From Caecibacter massiliensis (GTDB taxonomy: Bacteria > Bacillota > Negativicutes > Veillonellales > Megasphaeraceae), in the NCBI GenBank assembly GCA_900095875.1, contig LT608311.1:1054001-1118000 (forward strand): a DNA stretch of 64,000 bases. The letters run 5' to 3'. Shown here piece by piece: positions 15,072 through 24,057 of the stretch. The stretch's first letter is position 1; each line of letters begins with the position of its first letter. Under the pieces are notes generated by a model. It saw nothing but the letters and a program-made list of their open reading frames with translations. It was not told where the DNA came from and did no database searches. Both the position numbers and the translations under genes were made by a program.

Positions 15072-16478
15072 TCACTCCACATCAAAGATTTTTCCCGGGT
15101 TGAGGATGTCGTTGGGATCGAAGGCTTTTTTTACAGCTTTCATGAGGGCCAGCTCTACCGGATCCGTGTAATGGGCCATGAGGTTCTTTCTCTTTTCGCC
15201 GATGCCGTGTTCTCCGGAGATACGGCCGCCAAGGCGGTATACGGCGTCATAGGCTGCTTTTTCAAAGGCTTCTACTTTGGCCGGCCACTGGTCGTCGGGA
15301 ATGTCTTTTTTCAGGATGTCCAGGTGCAGGTTGCCATCTCCGGCATGAGCTACGGAACGGACCGGAGTCTTTTGGTCGGCACTGATTTTTTCCAGTTCTT
15401 TCAAGAGATCGGCCAGTTCATCGGCCGGGACAACGAAATCTTCCATGACCATGATGGGACTGTCTGTCGTCGAGGCTTCAGAGAAGTTCTTGCGCACTTT
15501 CCAGATCCGTTCGGCGTCGGCGACGAAGACATCGATGGCCCCGTGGTCGTGACAGAGTTCATCGAGGGCGACGCACAGGTCGTCGATGCGGTCTTCATCG
15601 TTGCTGTCTACCTGGATAATCATGTAATTTCCTATATCAGAATGAGGCTGTTTTTCCCCGAGGAATTTTTCTGTGACCCGTACAGAATCATTGTCCATAA
15701 ATTCCAGGCAGGTCGGTTCGATGCCGGCTTTGGGCAGGGCGTTGACGATGGACATGGCGTCGTCGATAGTTTTGAAAATGGCCAGGACGTTGACGCTGTA
15801 TTTGGGCAGGGGCACCAGTTTCAAGACCAGTTTTGTGATAATGCCCAACGTACCTTCGGAGCCGATGACGATTTTTTCCAGAGGATAGCCTGTCGATACT
15901 TTTTTTAAGCGGCTGCCCAGACGGGTAATCTGCCCCAGGGGCGTCACGACTTCAATGCTATAAATCTGGTCCCGCGTCGTACCGTAGCGGACGGCCCGGT
16001 TGCCGCCGGCATTGGTCGAGGCATTGCCGCCGATGAAGCAGGAATCACCGCTGCATGGATCGCCTGCATAGAGAAGGCCCTGGGCCTTGGCAGCAGCCTG
16101 TACGTCAGCCGTGCGGACGCCCGGTTCGACGACCATGTACATTTTTTCCCCGTTCACTTCGAGGATACGGTTCATCTTTTCCGTGCTGAGTATGATGCCG
16201 CCATAGGTATTGGCAACGGCGCCGAATTCCAGCCCCGTGCCGGCGCCCCGGGGAATGACAGGGATATTTTCCGTATTGGCCAGCTGCAAGACCGCCGCTA
16301 CATCTTCAGCCGTCGTCGGGTAGACTACGGCATCGGGCGTACGGAAAAATTCCCGTTCCACTCCTTCATCCCGTTCGTACTGGACGAGGCGGTCCGGATC
16401 GGTGGAAACGCCTTTTTCTCCCAGTATATCCACTAATTTCTGTATGATATCTTTGGTAATTTTCTGATATGGTTTCAT
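15072..16478 (-). CDS. FAD-linked D-lactate/glycolate dehydrogenase (GlcD family)
   Basis: This 468-residue cytoplasmic flavoprotein oxidises a 2-hydroxy acid, most likely D-lactate, to the 2-oxo acid. The FAD-binding PCMH domain shows PVIPRGAGTGLEFGA (about 96-110) and FIGGNASTNAGGNRAVRYG; the C-terminal oxidase domain has SVAHAGDGNLHLDIL and SGEHGIGEKR. The length is standard. In lactate-using Negativicutes such enzymes feed an electron-transfer flavoprotein, but no etf genes are here. The MFS carrier 77 nt upstream could import its substrate. A hairpin at 16505-16543 separates the two. Confidence 0.88.
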   Translation of the reverse strand: MKPYQKITKDIIQKLVDILGEKGVSTDPDRLVQYERDEGVEREFFRTPDAVVYPTTAEDVAAVLQLANTENIPVIPRGAGTGLEFGAVANTYGGIILSTEKMNRILEVNGEKMYMVVEPGVRTADVQAAAKAQGLLYAGDPCSGDSCFIGGNASTNAGGNRAVRYGTTRDQIYSIEVVTPLGQITRLGSRLKKVSTGYPLEKIVIGSEGTLGIITKLVLKLVPLPKYSVNVLAIFKTIDDAMSIVNALPKAGIEPTCLEFMDNDSVRVTEKFLGEKQPHSDIGNYMIIQVDSNDEDRIDDLCVALDELCHDHGAIDVFVADAERIWKVRKNFSEASTTDSPIMVMEDFVVPADELADLLKELEKISADQKTPVRSVAHAGDGNLHLDILKKDIPDDQWPAKVEAFEKAAYDAVYRLGGRISGEHGIGEKRKNLMAHYTDPVELALMKAVKKAFDPNDILNPGKIFDVE

Positions 16479-16504
16479 CTTATATGCTCCCTTTCTGTAT
16501 ACAC

Positions 16505-16543
16505 AAAGTCCGGACAGGCTATCCGTTCTGTCCGGACTTTTAT
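16505..16543. terminator. hairpin between the MFS and dehydrogenase genes
   Basis: AAGTCCGGACAG and CTGTCCGGACTT form a 12-bp stem with a 10-nt loop. The T-run is short on the minus strand, so it may attenuate rather than stop transcription into the dehydrogenase gene. Confidence 0.65.
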
Positions 16544-16555
16544 ATCATAGCTGAT

Positions 16556-17815
16556 TTACTTTTCCTTGACAAGTATGGCCAGGATGGAAGAAATAATCAT
16601 CATCGAAGCCAGGACGACAAAGCCCGTCGTAAAGTTGCTGCCCGTCGATACGAGGCCGAACAGGTAGGGCCCGAAAAATCCTCCCAGATTGCCGATGGCA
16701 TTGATGATGGCAATGGCAGCCGCTCCGGTGACGCCATCGAACATGCGCGACGGGAAGGTCCAGAATGGGCCTACGGGGCATTCGCAGCAGGCCGTTGACA
16801 AGGACAGGCAGGCCAGGGCCAGGACGGGATAATTGTGGAAATACGTCCCTGCCAGAAGGCCCAAGGCGCCGAGGAAAATGGGGACGGCCACGAATTTCTT
16901 TTTCTTGTGGGACCGGTCGGCATAGCCTGCCACAAAGCCCATGACCACGATGGCCGTGATCCAGGGGATGGCGCTGAGGATGCTGGTAATCATATTATTC
17001 GTGCCGGCCATGCCCTTGACAATCTGGGGCAGCCAGAATAAAATCCCGTAAAAGCCGATATTGAGCGTCGTATAAATGAGAGCAAAATGCCAGACCTGGG
17101 GTTTCGTGCAGACGCTCCACATGGAGGTGGAACTGCCCATGGGCTTCGTCGCCCGTTCGCCCGCCAGTTTCTGAACGAGCCAGTCTTTTTCTTCATCCGT
17201 CAGCCACGATACGTCCCGCGGAGAATCGAGGAGGACCCGGTAGGCCACGAAGGAACAGAGAACAGCCGGCAGCCCTTCACAAAGGAAGACCCACTGCCAG
17301 CCGGCCAGTCCTGCCAAACCGTCCATTCCGAGAATGACGCCGCTCAGGACATTGCCGATGCACATGGAAATGGCCAGGGACATGTGAAAATAACTGAAGG
17401 CCCGCGTCTTTGCCTGGAGGGGGAACCAGTGATCGAGGTAATAAATGATGCCGGGATAAAATCCCGCTTCTGCCGCGCCCAGGACAAAGCGTACGATATA
17501 CAATTCGACGGCGTTGTGGACGAACATGGTACTCGTCGAAATGAGGCCCCACACAAAGAGGATAGCGGCAATCCAGCGCCGCGCCCCCAGCCGTGCCAGG
17601 ATAACATTACTCGGCAGGCCAAAGAGGAAATAACCGATAAAAAAGAGCCCGGCACCAAAGCCATAAGCCGCCGTACCGATGCCCAGATCCTGATTCATCG
17701 TCAGAGAGGCAATGCCAATATTGGCCCGGTCTACAAAGGAAATAAAATATAAAAACATAATAAGCGGCATCAACCGCCCAAATAACTTTTTAAACACCTG
17801 CTGTTGAATATTCAT
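16556..17815 (-). CDS. MFS transporter, anion:cation symporter type
   Basis: The 419-residue protein has about 12 membrane segments and the marks of the ACS family (organic-acid and sugar-acid carriers): YFISFVDRANIGIA near residues 23-36, LGARRW in loop 2-3, and GAAEAGFYPGIIYYL in the fourth helix. It probably moves a carboxylate; lactate or a sugar acid would fit the neighbouring dehydrogenase, but the substrate cannot be read. A TGGTATAAT element (17863-17871) lies 48 nt upstream. Confidence 0.88.
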   Translation of the reverse strand: MNIQQQVFKKLFGRLMPLIMFLYFISFVDRANIGIASLTMNQDLGIGTAAYGFGAGLFFIGYFLFGLPSNVILARLGARRWIAAILFVWGLISTSTMFVHNAVELYIVRFVLGAAEAGFYPGIIYYLDHWFPLQAKTRAFSYFHMSLAISMCIGNVLSGVILGMDGLAGLAGWQWVFLCEGLPAVLCSFVAYRVLLDSPRDVSWLTDEEKDWLVQKLAGERATKPMGSSTSMWSVCTKPQVWHFALIYTTLNIGFYGILFWLPQIVKGMAGTNNMITSILSAIPWITAIVVMGFVAGYADRSHKKKKFVAVPIFLGALGLLAGTYFHNYPVLALACLSLSTACCECPVGPFWTFPSRMFDGVTGAAAIAIINAIGNLGGFFGPYLFGLVSTGSNFTTGFVVLASMMIISSILAILVKEK

Positions 17816-17862
17816 AAGACTGCCCTTCTTTAAATCCGAATTTTTATGAAACTACATTACAT

Positions 17863-17871
17863 ATTATACCA
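17863..17871 (-). promoter_or_regulatory. extended -10 promoter of the MFS gene
   Basis: The minus strand reads TGGTATAAT; no convincing -35 is present. Confidence 0.5.
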
Positions 17872-17928
17872 CTCTTTGTAAAATTTAACAGCCTTTTATA
17901 CAAATATTCTGGTTTTTTATGACAGGAA

Positions 17929-17950
17929 GGGCCGCAGGCAGCAGGTAGCA
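17929..17950 (-). repeat. short 7-bp-phased tract
   Basis: On the minus strand the units are TGCTACC, TGCTGCC and TGCGGCC, immediately beyond the T-run of the hairpin at 17950-17981. Confidence 0.6.
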
Positions 17951-17981
17951 AAAAAAGCCGGTTCGTCAAACCGGCTTTTTA
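17950..17981 (-). terminator. REP-like terminator of the DUF445 operon
   Basis: AAAGCCGGTTTG and CAAACCGGC-type arms around GACG, with a T-run on the minus strand, follow the 191-bp element. It is the last part of the composite 3' module after the second DUF445 gene. Confidence 0.8.
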
Positions 17982-18001
17982 TACTAAAATTCCCACCCCT
18001 A

Positions 18002-18192
18002 GTGCCACGACGGCTGGCGTTTTACGTCAGGCATTGTCGGCGGGGCCGTCAGATGCAAGGAGGATGGAGGGAGGCGTAGCGGGGCTACGCTGACTGACGA
18101 CGACGCCGCAGATGATGGTCCAGCCGGCGAGGCATAGTAAATAAGCCAGACGCCGCGGCACGTCAGGAAACAAGATTCCAGCCGTGGGTCCT
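18002..18192 (-). repeat. 191-bp element, copy 1
   Basis: It runs, on the minus strand, from AGGACCCACGG to CCGTCGTGGCAC. Imperfect inverted ends GTGCCACGACGGCTGGC and GTGCCGCGGCGTCTGGC lie inside it. It begins 4 nt after the stop codon of the DUF445 gene. The copy at 24398-24588 has the same length and, by hand, about 8 mismatches. Confidence 0.9.
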
Positions 18193-18196
18193 ACGA

Positions 18197-19480
18197 TTAC
18201 ATAAATAAGTTGCGGATGAAGGGTACAAAGAAGGGTTCGTATATGACTTTCAGGATGACGAAGACGAAGAGGCCCAAGGTGCCGCCTACGATGGCGCCGT
18301 TGATACGGATCCAGGCCAGGTCTTCACCGACTTTGCTTTCCAGGAAGGCATTGAATTTCTTCTTGTCAAAGCCGGACAACACTTCCCGCACGGCGACGCC
18401 GATGAGGGAGTGTTCGTGTTCCAGGATGATTTCACATCCCCGGCGGATCTGGTCGTCAATCCAGTCCTTGATTTCCGGGTACTGGCTGCAGTAGTCGAGG
18501 TAATGCATGAATTCCCCTTCCAGGAGATTCTGCAATTTGTCCTTGCCTTCTACGCCGGTGGTGAAATAGGCCTGGCTGGCGCGCTGCGTCGAGGTGAGCC
18601 ACATTTCTACAGGCAGGGAATCGACGAACTGATCCTGCCAGCGCTGTACCGTGTAGGTCAGCTGGCCATTCATAGCATACATCTGCAGTTCCAGTTTCTG
18701 ACACAGCCACTGCCGTTCTTTGCCGCCGGCGTGTTCCCACCGTTCCAGCCAGACGATGATGCCCTTCTGCACGTCTTTGGCTACTTTTTTGGTGTCGACC
18801 ATGCCCGTAAATTTATTCAGGGTCATGATGAGGTGCGGAGCCGTCCGGGATTCGGCCATCCATTCGTCGAGGGCCCGGATGAGGACGGTTTCAAATTCCT
18901 TGCTGCGCACGCAGTCCTTGATGAGGCCGATGATATCGGTGAGCATCTGGCTGTCCGGGTCTTCCAGCATGGTGATCATGCGGTCCTGCAAAAAGCTCAG
19001 CAGGGGCTGCCGCTTGAGGTAGGTCCGGATATGGGCCGCGATATACTGCTGATTCTTGCTCTGCCGGCCATATTCATAGGCCTGCTGGGCGACTTCAAAC
19101 AACAGGGTCCGGAATTTTTCCCGGCCGCCGCTGCTGGTCAACCAGTTCGTAAATTTGTCTACAAAGGAGACGGTATATAATTTGTCTTTCCACATGCCCG
19201 GCTGCAGCAGTTTTTCCGACACGACGTGGGTCATGCCGTCTATGATCTGCGTGCGGTGGCTGTAGACCAGTTCCGTGTGATAGGGAAATCCCAGAGGCCG
19301 TTCAAAGAGGGCCGTCACGGCGAACCAGTCGGCAATGCTGCCGATGAGGGCCGACTGGATGACGAAAAACAGCAGCTCTCCCAACAGGCCCACTTCGTGG
19401 CTGTACCACCACCAGAATACGAGGACAAAGCAGAGGAAAGATAAGGCCAGGATGGCATTTGCCCGCTGACGGTATGTCAT
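18197..19480 (-). CDS. DUF445 membrane protein (second of a tandem pair)
   Basis: This 427-residue protein belongs to DUF445, whose function is unknown. It has a hydrophobic N-terminal pair of helices (residues 8-60, including GSIADWFAVTALFERPLG, the family's best motif), a long helical middle likely to form coiled coils, and a C-terminal membrane helix (AIVGGTLGLFVFVILKVIY). Its ATG lies 1 nt after the stop of the first DUF445 gene, with AAAGGAGG inside that gene's end, so the two are co-translated. It is the last gene of a four-gene operon that starts at 22603. Confidence 0.85.
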   Translation of the reverse strand: MTYRQRANAILALSFLCFVLVFWWWYSHEVGLLGELLFFVIQSALIGSIADWFAVTALFERPLGFPYHTELVYSHRTQIIDGMTHVVSEKLLQPGMWKDKLYTVSFVDKFTNWLTSSGGREKFRTLLFEVAQQAYEYGRQSKNQQYIAAHIRTYLKRQPLLSFLQDRMITMLEDPDSQMLTDIIGLIKDCVRSKEFETVLIRALDEWMAESRTAPHLIMTLNKFTGMVDTKKVAKDVQKGIIVWLERWEHAGGKERQWLCQKLELQMYAMNGQLTYTVQRWQDQFVDSLPVEMWLTSTQRASQAYFTTGVEGKDKLQNLLEGEFMHYLDYCSQYPEIKDWIDDQIRRGCEIILEHEHSLIGVAVREVLSGFDKKKFNAFLESKVGEDLAWIRINGAIVGGTLGLFVFVILKVIYEPFFVPFIRNLFM

Positions 19481-19481
19481 A

Positions 19482-20756
19482 TTACCAGCCTCCTTTCAAT
19501 GCGTACATGGCAAGGAAGATACAAGCGCCCAGGACGGCGCCGACCAGTGAGCCGTTGACGCGGATCATCTGCAGGTCGTACCATACGCGGCTTTCCAGCG
19601 CGTCGGCTAATTCCTGGCTGTCGTAGGCCAGTATTTCTTTTTCTGCCGTCGCGCCGAACCAGTTCTGGAGCCGTTTCAGTTCCTTTGCCGCCAGGGCCAG
19701 GACCATACGGTTCATCTGTTCTACCTGCAGGTCGCTGCTCTTCCAGCCTTCGAGACGTTCGATGGCGTAGGTCGCGGCGGCGCGGCAGATCCGGTTCTGC
19801 CGGTCCGGGTCCTGTACGTAGCGCTGCCACGCTTCTTTCATGTCCGGACGGGAAACGACGTGATGGAACAGGCGCATTTTATAGCTTTCCAGCCGTTCCT
19901 GCCAGACCGGATTGACTTCCAGCTGTTCCGCCTGCTGCCAGATGAACTGCAGGGCTTTCTTCCGTTCTTCCGAATCGGGTTTCTTTGCTTCCTGCAGTAC
20001 GGCCAGAAATTTTTCCTGCAGATTGGCCGCTACCCGTTCGGGGCTGAACATATCGCTGGCCAGGGCAGCCTTGACGATGAGGGCATAGACGAAATTGCGG
20101 TGTTCGTACTGGCGCAGGGATTCGCGGTAAATATCGGCCATGTACCGTTTGGCCGTTTCGCTCCTGGTCATCGATTCCAGTGTACAGATGAGAAAATCGA
20201 GGAAATCATTTCCCGCTTCCCCGACCAGGCCGGTCTTGAGGGCTTTGCCCATGATAGGCGCTATGCGGATTTTTTCGATGGCGTCGGCCCCCATATCGGA
20301 AAAGGCATCGACGATTTTTTTCATGTCCAGGGTATACAAAAAGGTATTGAGGACGTGCCCCAGGACGCGTTCTGCCGACTGGAATCCCTTTTCCGTATGA
20401 AGGTACGAAAGGCCCGCTTCCAGGACGGGATGATGCTTCAGTACATGATACATGTTGGGGACGGTCAGGATTTCACTTTCGATCATGTGCCGGGCCGTTT
20501 CGGCAATCCGTTCCTTGCTGCTAGGGATTAGTGCCGTTTTAAAGGAAATTCCCAGGGGCCGGCGGAACAACGCCGTCACGGCATACCAGTCGGCCAGTCC
20601 CCCGATGAGGGCCGCGCCGGACAGGTGCATGATGAGTCCTCCCCAGAACAGGTCCCGGAAAGGATAGGAAAAAAGCAGGAGCAGTGCCGCGATAATCAGT
20701 ATATAATTGGCTATATGACTCCGCGTCTGCCCTGTCGTTGTCTCAAATTGGGTCAT
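19482..20756 (-). CDS. DUF445 membrane protein (first of a tandem pair)
   Basis: This is a 424-residue paralogue of the next gene, with the same layout: two N-terminal membrane helices (AALLLLFSYPFRDLF and the GGLADWYAVTALFRRPLG motif), a long helical domain, and a C-terminal helix (SLVGAVLGACIFLAMYAL). The two proteins differ a lot in the middle, so they may form a heteromeric complex. The gene begins 45 nt after the MBL hydrolase. DUF445 proteins have been linked to the cell envelope in some bacteria, but no activity is established. Confidence 0.85.
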   Translation of the reverse strand: MTQFETTTGQTRSHIANYILIIAALLLLFSYPFRDLFWGGLIMHLSGAALIGGLADWYAVTALFRRPLGISFKTALIPSSKERIAETARHMIESEILTVPNMYHVLKHHPVLEAGLSYLHTEKGFQSAERVLGHVLNTFLYTLDMKKIVDAFSDMGADAIEKIRIAPIMGKALKTGLVGEAGNDFLDFLICTLESMTRSETAKRYMADIYRESLRQYEHRNFVYALIVKAALASDMFSPERVAANLQEKFLAVLQEAKKPDSEERKKALQFIWQQAEQLEVNPVWQERLESYKMRLFHHVVSRPDMKEAWQRYVQDPDRQNRICRAAATYAIERLEGWKSSDLQVEQMNRMVLALAAKELKRLQNWFGATAEKEILAYDSQELADALESRVWYDLQMIRVNGSLVGAVLGACIFLAMYALKGGW

Positions 20757-20801
20757 TATCGTTCCTCCTCCGGCTCGTGCCGGTCGTATAGTTATGCCGT
20801 G

Positions 20802-21497
20802 TCACCAAAGCAGTTTCGTATCTCCGCTATGGACAGGAATCCACAGGGACTGATCTGGATAAGCCTTGCGGAATGCCTCCGACGGCTGCCACGGTGTACC
20901 GAAATAGTGCATGGGGACCAGACAGAGCTTGACTGTCACATGCTTTAAAAATTCCCGTACACCCCATTCCCGGGCTCCTTCGAGGCGGGCATCGACGGGG
21001 AAAAAGGCCACATCGACCGTAAGGCCGTCCAATTTCTTCATTTCAGCGTCAAACAGGCGTCTGGCGTTTTCATTATTCTCATCGGTGTCGCCATTCCAGT
21101 GCCACCAGTTCAGGTCACCGGCATGAAACAGGCTCAGCCCGTCTGTCCGGACCAGGAAGGAACCGCCTTCATCGGTCGAGCCGAACTGGGTCACGATGGC
21201 ATCGTCGATGCGGCGCGTATCATAGACTTCCATGGAATACAGTTTGTCCTGCGGGGCCTGCCGGAACGGCACGTCCTTGTTGACGATATAGGCCTGGGCT
21301 TTATGGGAAAAGTCGATGATATGGCGGTTGAAATGGTCGCCGTGCCAGTGACTGACAAAAAACCACAACGGCTTGTCACCGTCGGCATAGCGGCGCACGA
21401 CGCGCTGTTCATCCTGATAATAATCAAATACGAGTACTTTCGTCGCTGTCTCTACAGCGAACCCGCTGTGAGCCAGATAGGTCATCTGTATACTCAT
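20802..21497 (-). CDS. MBL-fold metal-dependent hydrolase
   Basis: The 231-residue protein has the metallo-beta-lactamase fold of the COG2220 type. The metal-binding HWHGDH (H-x-H-x-D-H) sits near residue 50, a further metal ligand Asp lies in FHAGDLNWW, and a late His in VPMHYFG. The substrate is unknown. Its start overlaps the upstream ATPase gene by four bases (ATGA), so the two are translationally coupled. It also lies 45 nt from the tandem DUF445 genes. Confidence 0.87.
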   Translation of the reverse strand: MSIQMTYLAHSGFAVETATKVLVFDYYQDEQRVVRRYADGDKPLWFFVSHWHGDHFNRHIIDFSHKAQAYIVNKDVPFRQAPQDKLYSMEVYDTRRIDDAIVTQFGSTDEGGSFLVRTDGLSLFHAGDLNWWHWNGDTDENNENARRLFDAEMKKLDGLTVDVAFFPVDARLEGAREWGVREFLKHVTVKLCLVPMHYFGTPWQPSEAFRKAYPDQSLWIPVHSGDTKLLW

Positions 21498-22603
21498 CGT
21501 ACCGCCTCCTCAAACGGGTATGTATTGAATTCTCCTTTAATGTATGCATCATACAGCCTGCGCCGTTCACAGCGCAGGTGATAGGCGCTGATGGGCCAGA
21601 TCTGCGTTCTGCCCTGAAGGCCACGCCGGGCTATCCACAGCTGTTCCGGATGGAACAGGTCATTATCCAGGAGCAGCAGGTCATGGGTCACGCCCAGCAG
21701 CTGGCCCCGGTTGTCTTCCTGATGGACGAAATCACGGATGAGGTGCTGTACGACCGGCGTCATCCAGTAGGAATCCAGGTCGTCGATGATGACCGTACTG
21801 CCCTGCCGCATCTGTGCCAGGCCGGCTGCCAGAGCCGCCATCTTGCGCACGCCCGCCGCTTCGTCGGAAAGCCGGCAGGGACGGGATTCACCCCGGCGCC
21901 ACAGCAGGACTTCGCACAGACCTCCGCTGTCCGTATAGGAAATGCGGCAGATAGACGAGTCGATGAGCTGCAGCAGGGACAGGATGGCTCCTTCTTCTGC
22001 CTGCCAGTACGTCTGTTCTACTTCGGACAGGCGCATGGGCATCTGCTGCCAGACCGCCATATCCCGCTCCCGCACAATGTGGATTGCCGCCGCGGCCTGC
22101 CGCAGGCCTTCACTTTCCGGCAAAAAAGGCGCCGTCTGGGACAGGATATCTTCACCGCCGCTCACACGGGGCGCATTTCCCGGCCCGTGCCACTCGAGGA
22201 CTCCCCTGCTGTAGGCATACTGCAAGGTGCCGCCGATGGAAAGGCGTTCCTCCCCGATGCCATCTGCCGTATAGGACAGACTGTATTCATAAGAATGGTC
22301 ATGGACTTCATCGTACAGGACGATGGAAAAGGACACGGGACCGCTTCCCGAAGGCAAAAGTGCTGGCGTCCACCCCGTCAGGATGCTGTCGAGCAAAAAC
22401 TGCAGGGCAATGAGCAGATTCGTCTTGCCGGCGCCGCTGGGACCGAACACCAGCAGAGAGCGCATGATTTTATAATCGGGCAGGGCACGAAAACAAGGTT
22501 CATACCGGGTGCCTTTGATACGCGCATGGTCGGAAGGCACGAGGCGCAGTGTCACCGTGTCTGAAAAAGACAGGCAGCCCCGTACGGAAAATTGGACAAG
22601 CAT
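21494..22603 (-). CDS. COG1106-type AAA ATPase
   Basis: This 369-residue ATP-binding protein resembles the RloA/AbiLii-like COG1106 group. It starts with LVQFSVRGCLSFSD (the F-x-V-x-N-x-x-S-F pattern), has Walker A GPSGAGKTN (about 54-62), a signature-like LSDEAAGVRKM, Walker B TVIIDDLDS, and a C-terminal block VTHDLLLL..QLWIARR..Y-x-x-GEFNTYPFE typical of the group. Walker B ends in DD, not the usual DE. Relatives often occur in defence systems, usually with a different partner. Here it heads the operon ATPase-MBL-DUF445-DUF445. The coupling suggests one functional unit, but the role is unknown. Confidence 0.82.
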   Translation of the reverse strand: MLVQFSVRGCLSFSDTVTLRLVPSDHARIKGTRYEPCFRALPDYKIMRSLLVFGPSGAGKTNLLIALQFLLDSILTGWTPALLPSGSGPVSFSIVLYDEVHDHSYEYSLSYTADGIGEERLSIGGTLQYAYSRGVLEWHGPGNAPRVSGGEDILSQTAPFLPESEGLRQAAAAIHIVRERDMAVWQQMPMRLSEVEQTYWQAEEGAILSLLQLIDSSICRISYTDSGGLCEVLLWRRGESRPCRLSDEAAGVRKMAALAAGLAQMRQGSTVIIDDLDSYWMTPVVQHLIRDFVHQEDNRGQLLGVTHDLLLLDNDLFHPEQLWIARRGLQGRTQIWPISAYHLRCERRRLYDAYIKGEFNTYPFEEAVR

Positions 22604-22632
22604 ATAATATTTCCTCCCTTGGTATTAGTCCT

Positions 22633-22641
22633 ATTATACCA
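22633..22641 (-). promoter_or_regulatory. extended -10 promoter of the ATPase-MBL-DUF445 operon
   Basis: The minus strand reads TGGTATAAT, 30 nt upstream of the ATPase start. Confidence 0.5.
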
Positions 22642-22739
22642 CACATCTATAGTAACTTATATATACAGTTGAACGGATACACAAAAAACCTGTTCATAAA
22701 GAAAAAGTTACCTTTTTAGTATTTTTTCTGTTTTTCCTA

Positions 22740-22768
22740 TTGACAAATCAAAATGGAAAGTGTACTAT
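22740..22768 (+). promoter_or_regulatory. promoter of the cysK leader
   Basis: TTGACA (22740-22745) and TACTAT (22763-22768) with a 17-nt spacer, just upstream of the T-box. Confidence 0.65.
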
Positions 22769-22777
22769 AATCGTAAA

Positions 22778-23011
22778 CATTGAGATAGCGATGAGCAAAA
22801 CAAGTACCTGTAACAACGGTCGTCAGAGAACGCAGGCCATAGGCTGAAAGCCTGCCCGGCACGTATTGCAGCGAATGCCTTTGCGAGCAGAACGGGGGAA
22901 CCATGAGTATCCCGTTCCGGCAGCCGCCGTTACCGGTACCGAGTGGCAGTTATACTGCAACCAGAGTGGAACCACGGTCCGCCGCCTCTGAACGAGACGG
23001 CGGATTTTTGC
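22778..23011 (+). ncRNA. T-box leader, probably cysteine-specific
   Basis: The leader has a Stem I with AGTA (specifier-loop 5' side), a distal GGCTGAAAGCC-type loop, and a candidate UGC cysteine specifier at 22867-22869 followed by A. The T-box bulge AGAGTGGAACCACGG spans 22963-22977, and the terminator CCGCCG..CGGCGG plus T-run spans 22979-23009. Uncharged tRNA-Cys would favour the antiterminator and switch on cysK. Confidence 0.9.
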
Positions 23012-23094
23012 ATCATCGGGGGAAACGGTATCCGCATATACAGCCGCGCGCTCAATGTATACTATTTTTATCCAATTTGTGGAGGGATGTCATT

Positions 23095-24033
23095 ATGGGA
23101 AAAATTTATAAAAGCTCTTTGGAATTAGTAGGTCATACACCGCTCTTAGAACCACAGCGTTTCAATAAAAAAGCCGGCGTCAAAGGAAAAGTCCTGGTCA
23201 AACTGGACATGTTCAACCCTGCCGGATCTGCCAAAGACCGTATCGCCAAAGCTATGATTGAAGATGCCGAACAGAAAGGCATCCTCAAAGAAGGTTCGGT
23301 CATCATCGAACCGACCAGCGGCAACACAGGCATCGGCCTGGCAGCCGTCGCCGCCGCCAAAGGCTACCGCGCCATCTTCACCATGCCGGAAACCATGTCC
23401 GTCGAACGGCGCAACCTCATTGCAGCCTACGGCGGTGAAATAGTCCTCACGGAAGGCAAAAAAGGGATGCAGGGCACGGTCGACAAAGCCAACGAACTGG
23501 CAAAAGAAATCCCCAACTCCTTTATCCCCGGCCAGTTTACCAATCCGGTAAACCCGAAAGCCCACAAAGAAACGACGGGCCCGGAAATCTATGAAGACAC
23601 AGACGGCCAGGTTGATATCTTCATCGCCGGCGTCGGCACAGGCGGTACCCTTACCGGCGTAGGCCAGTACCTCAAAGAAAAGAAACCATCCGTCCAGATT
23701 GTAGCCGTCGAACCGGCTGATTCCCCGCTCCTGTCCGAAGGCCATGCCGGCCCGCACAAACTCCAGGGCATCGGCGCCAACTTCGTACCGGAAACACTGG
23801 ACACCAAGATTTACAACGAAGTCTTTACCGTCACGACCGACCAGGCTTATGATACAGCACAAGCCTTCTCCCAGGAAGAAGGCCTGCTTATCGGTATCTC
23901 CGGCGGTGCCGCCCTCTATGCAGCTACTCAGATTGCCAACCGCCCGGAAAACGCCGGCAAGACTGTCGTAGCCTTCCTGCCCGATAACGGCGACCGCTAC
24001 CTGACCACACCGGACTTCATCAAACAAAAGTAA
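23095..24033 (+). CDS. cysK: cysteine synthase A
   Basis: CysK makes L-cysteine from O-acetylserine and sulfide, using PLP. The 312-residue length is standard. The PLP lysine lies in NPAGSAKDRIAKAMI (about 38-52), followed by PTSGNTGIGLA and the GVGTGGTLTGVG phosphate loop; SGGAA is near the C-terminus. ATG 23095 has GGAGGG 8 nt upstream; the frame opens at 22903 but that part is the T-box RNA. It is single and regulated by the leader. No cysE is nearby. Confidence 0.95.
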   Translation: MGKIYKSSLELVGHTPLLEPQRFNKKAGVKGKVLVKLDMFNPAGSAKDRIAKAMIEDAEQKGILKEGSVIIEPTSGNTGIGLAAVAAAKGYRAIFTMPETMSVERRNLIAAYGGEIVLTEGKKGMQGTVDKANELAKEIPNSFIPGQFTNPVNPKAHKETTGPEIYEDTDGQVDIFIAGVGTGGTLTGVGQYLKEKKPSVQIVAVEPADSPLLSEGHAGPHKLQGIGANFVPETLDTKIYNEVFTVTTDQAYDTAQAFSQEEGLLIGISGGAALYAATQIANRPENAGKTVVAFLPDNGDRYLTTPDFIKQK

Positions 24034-24057
24034 AAACCACCTCATATACTCTACTCC

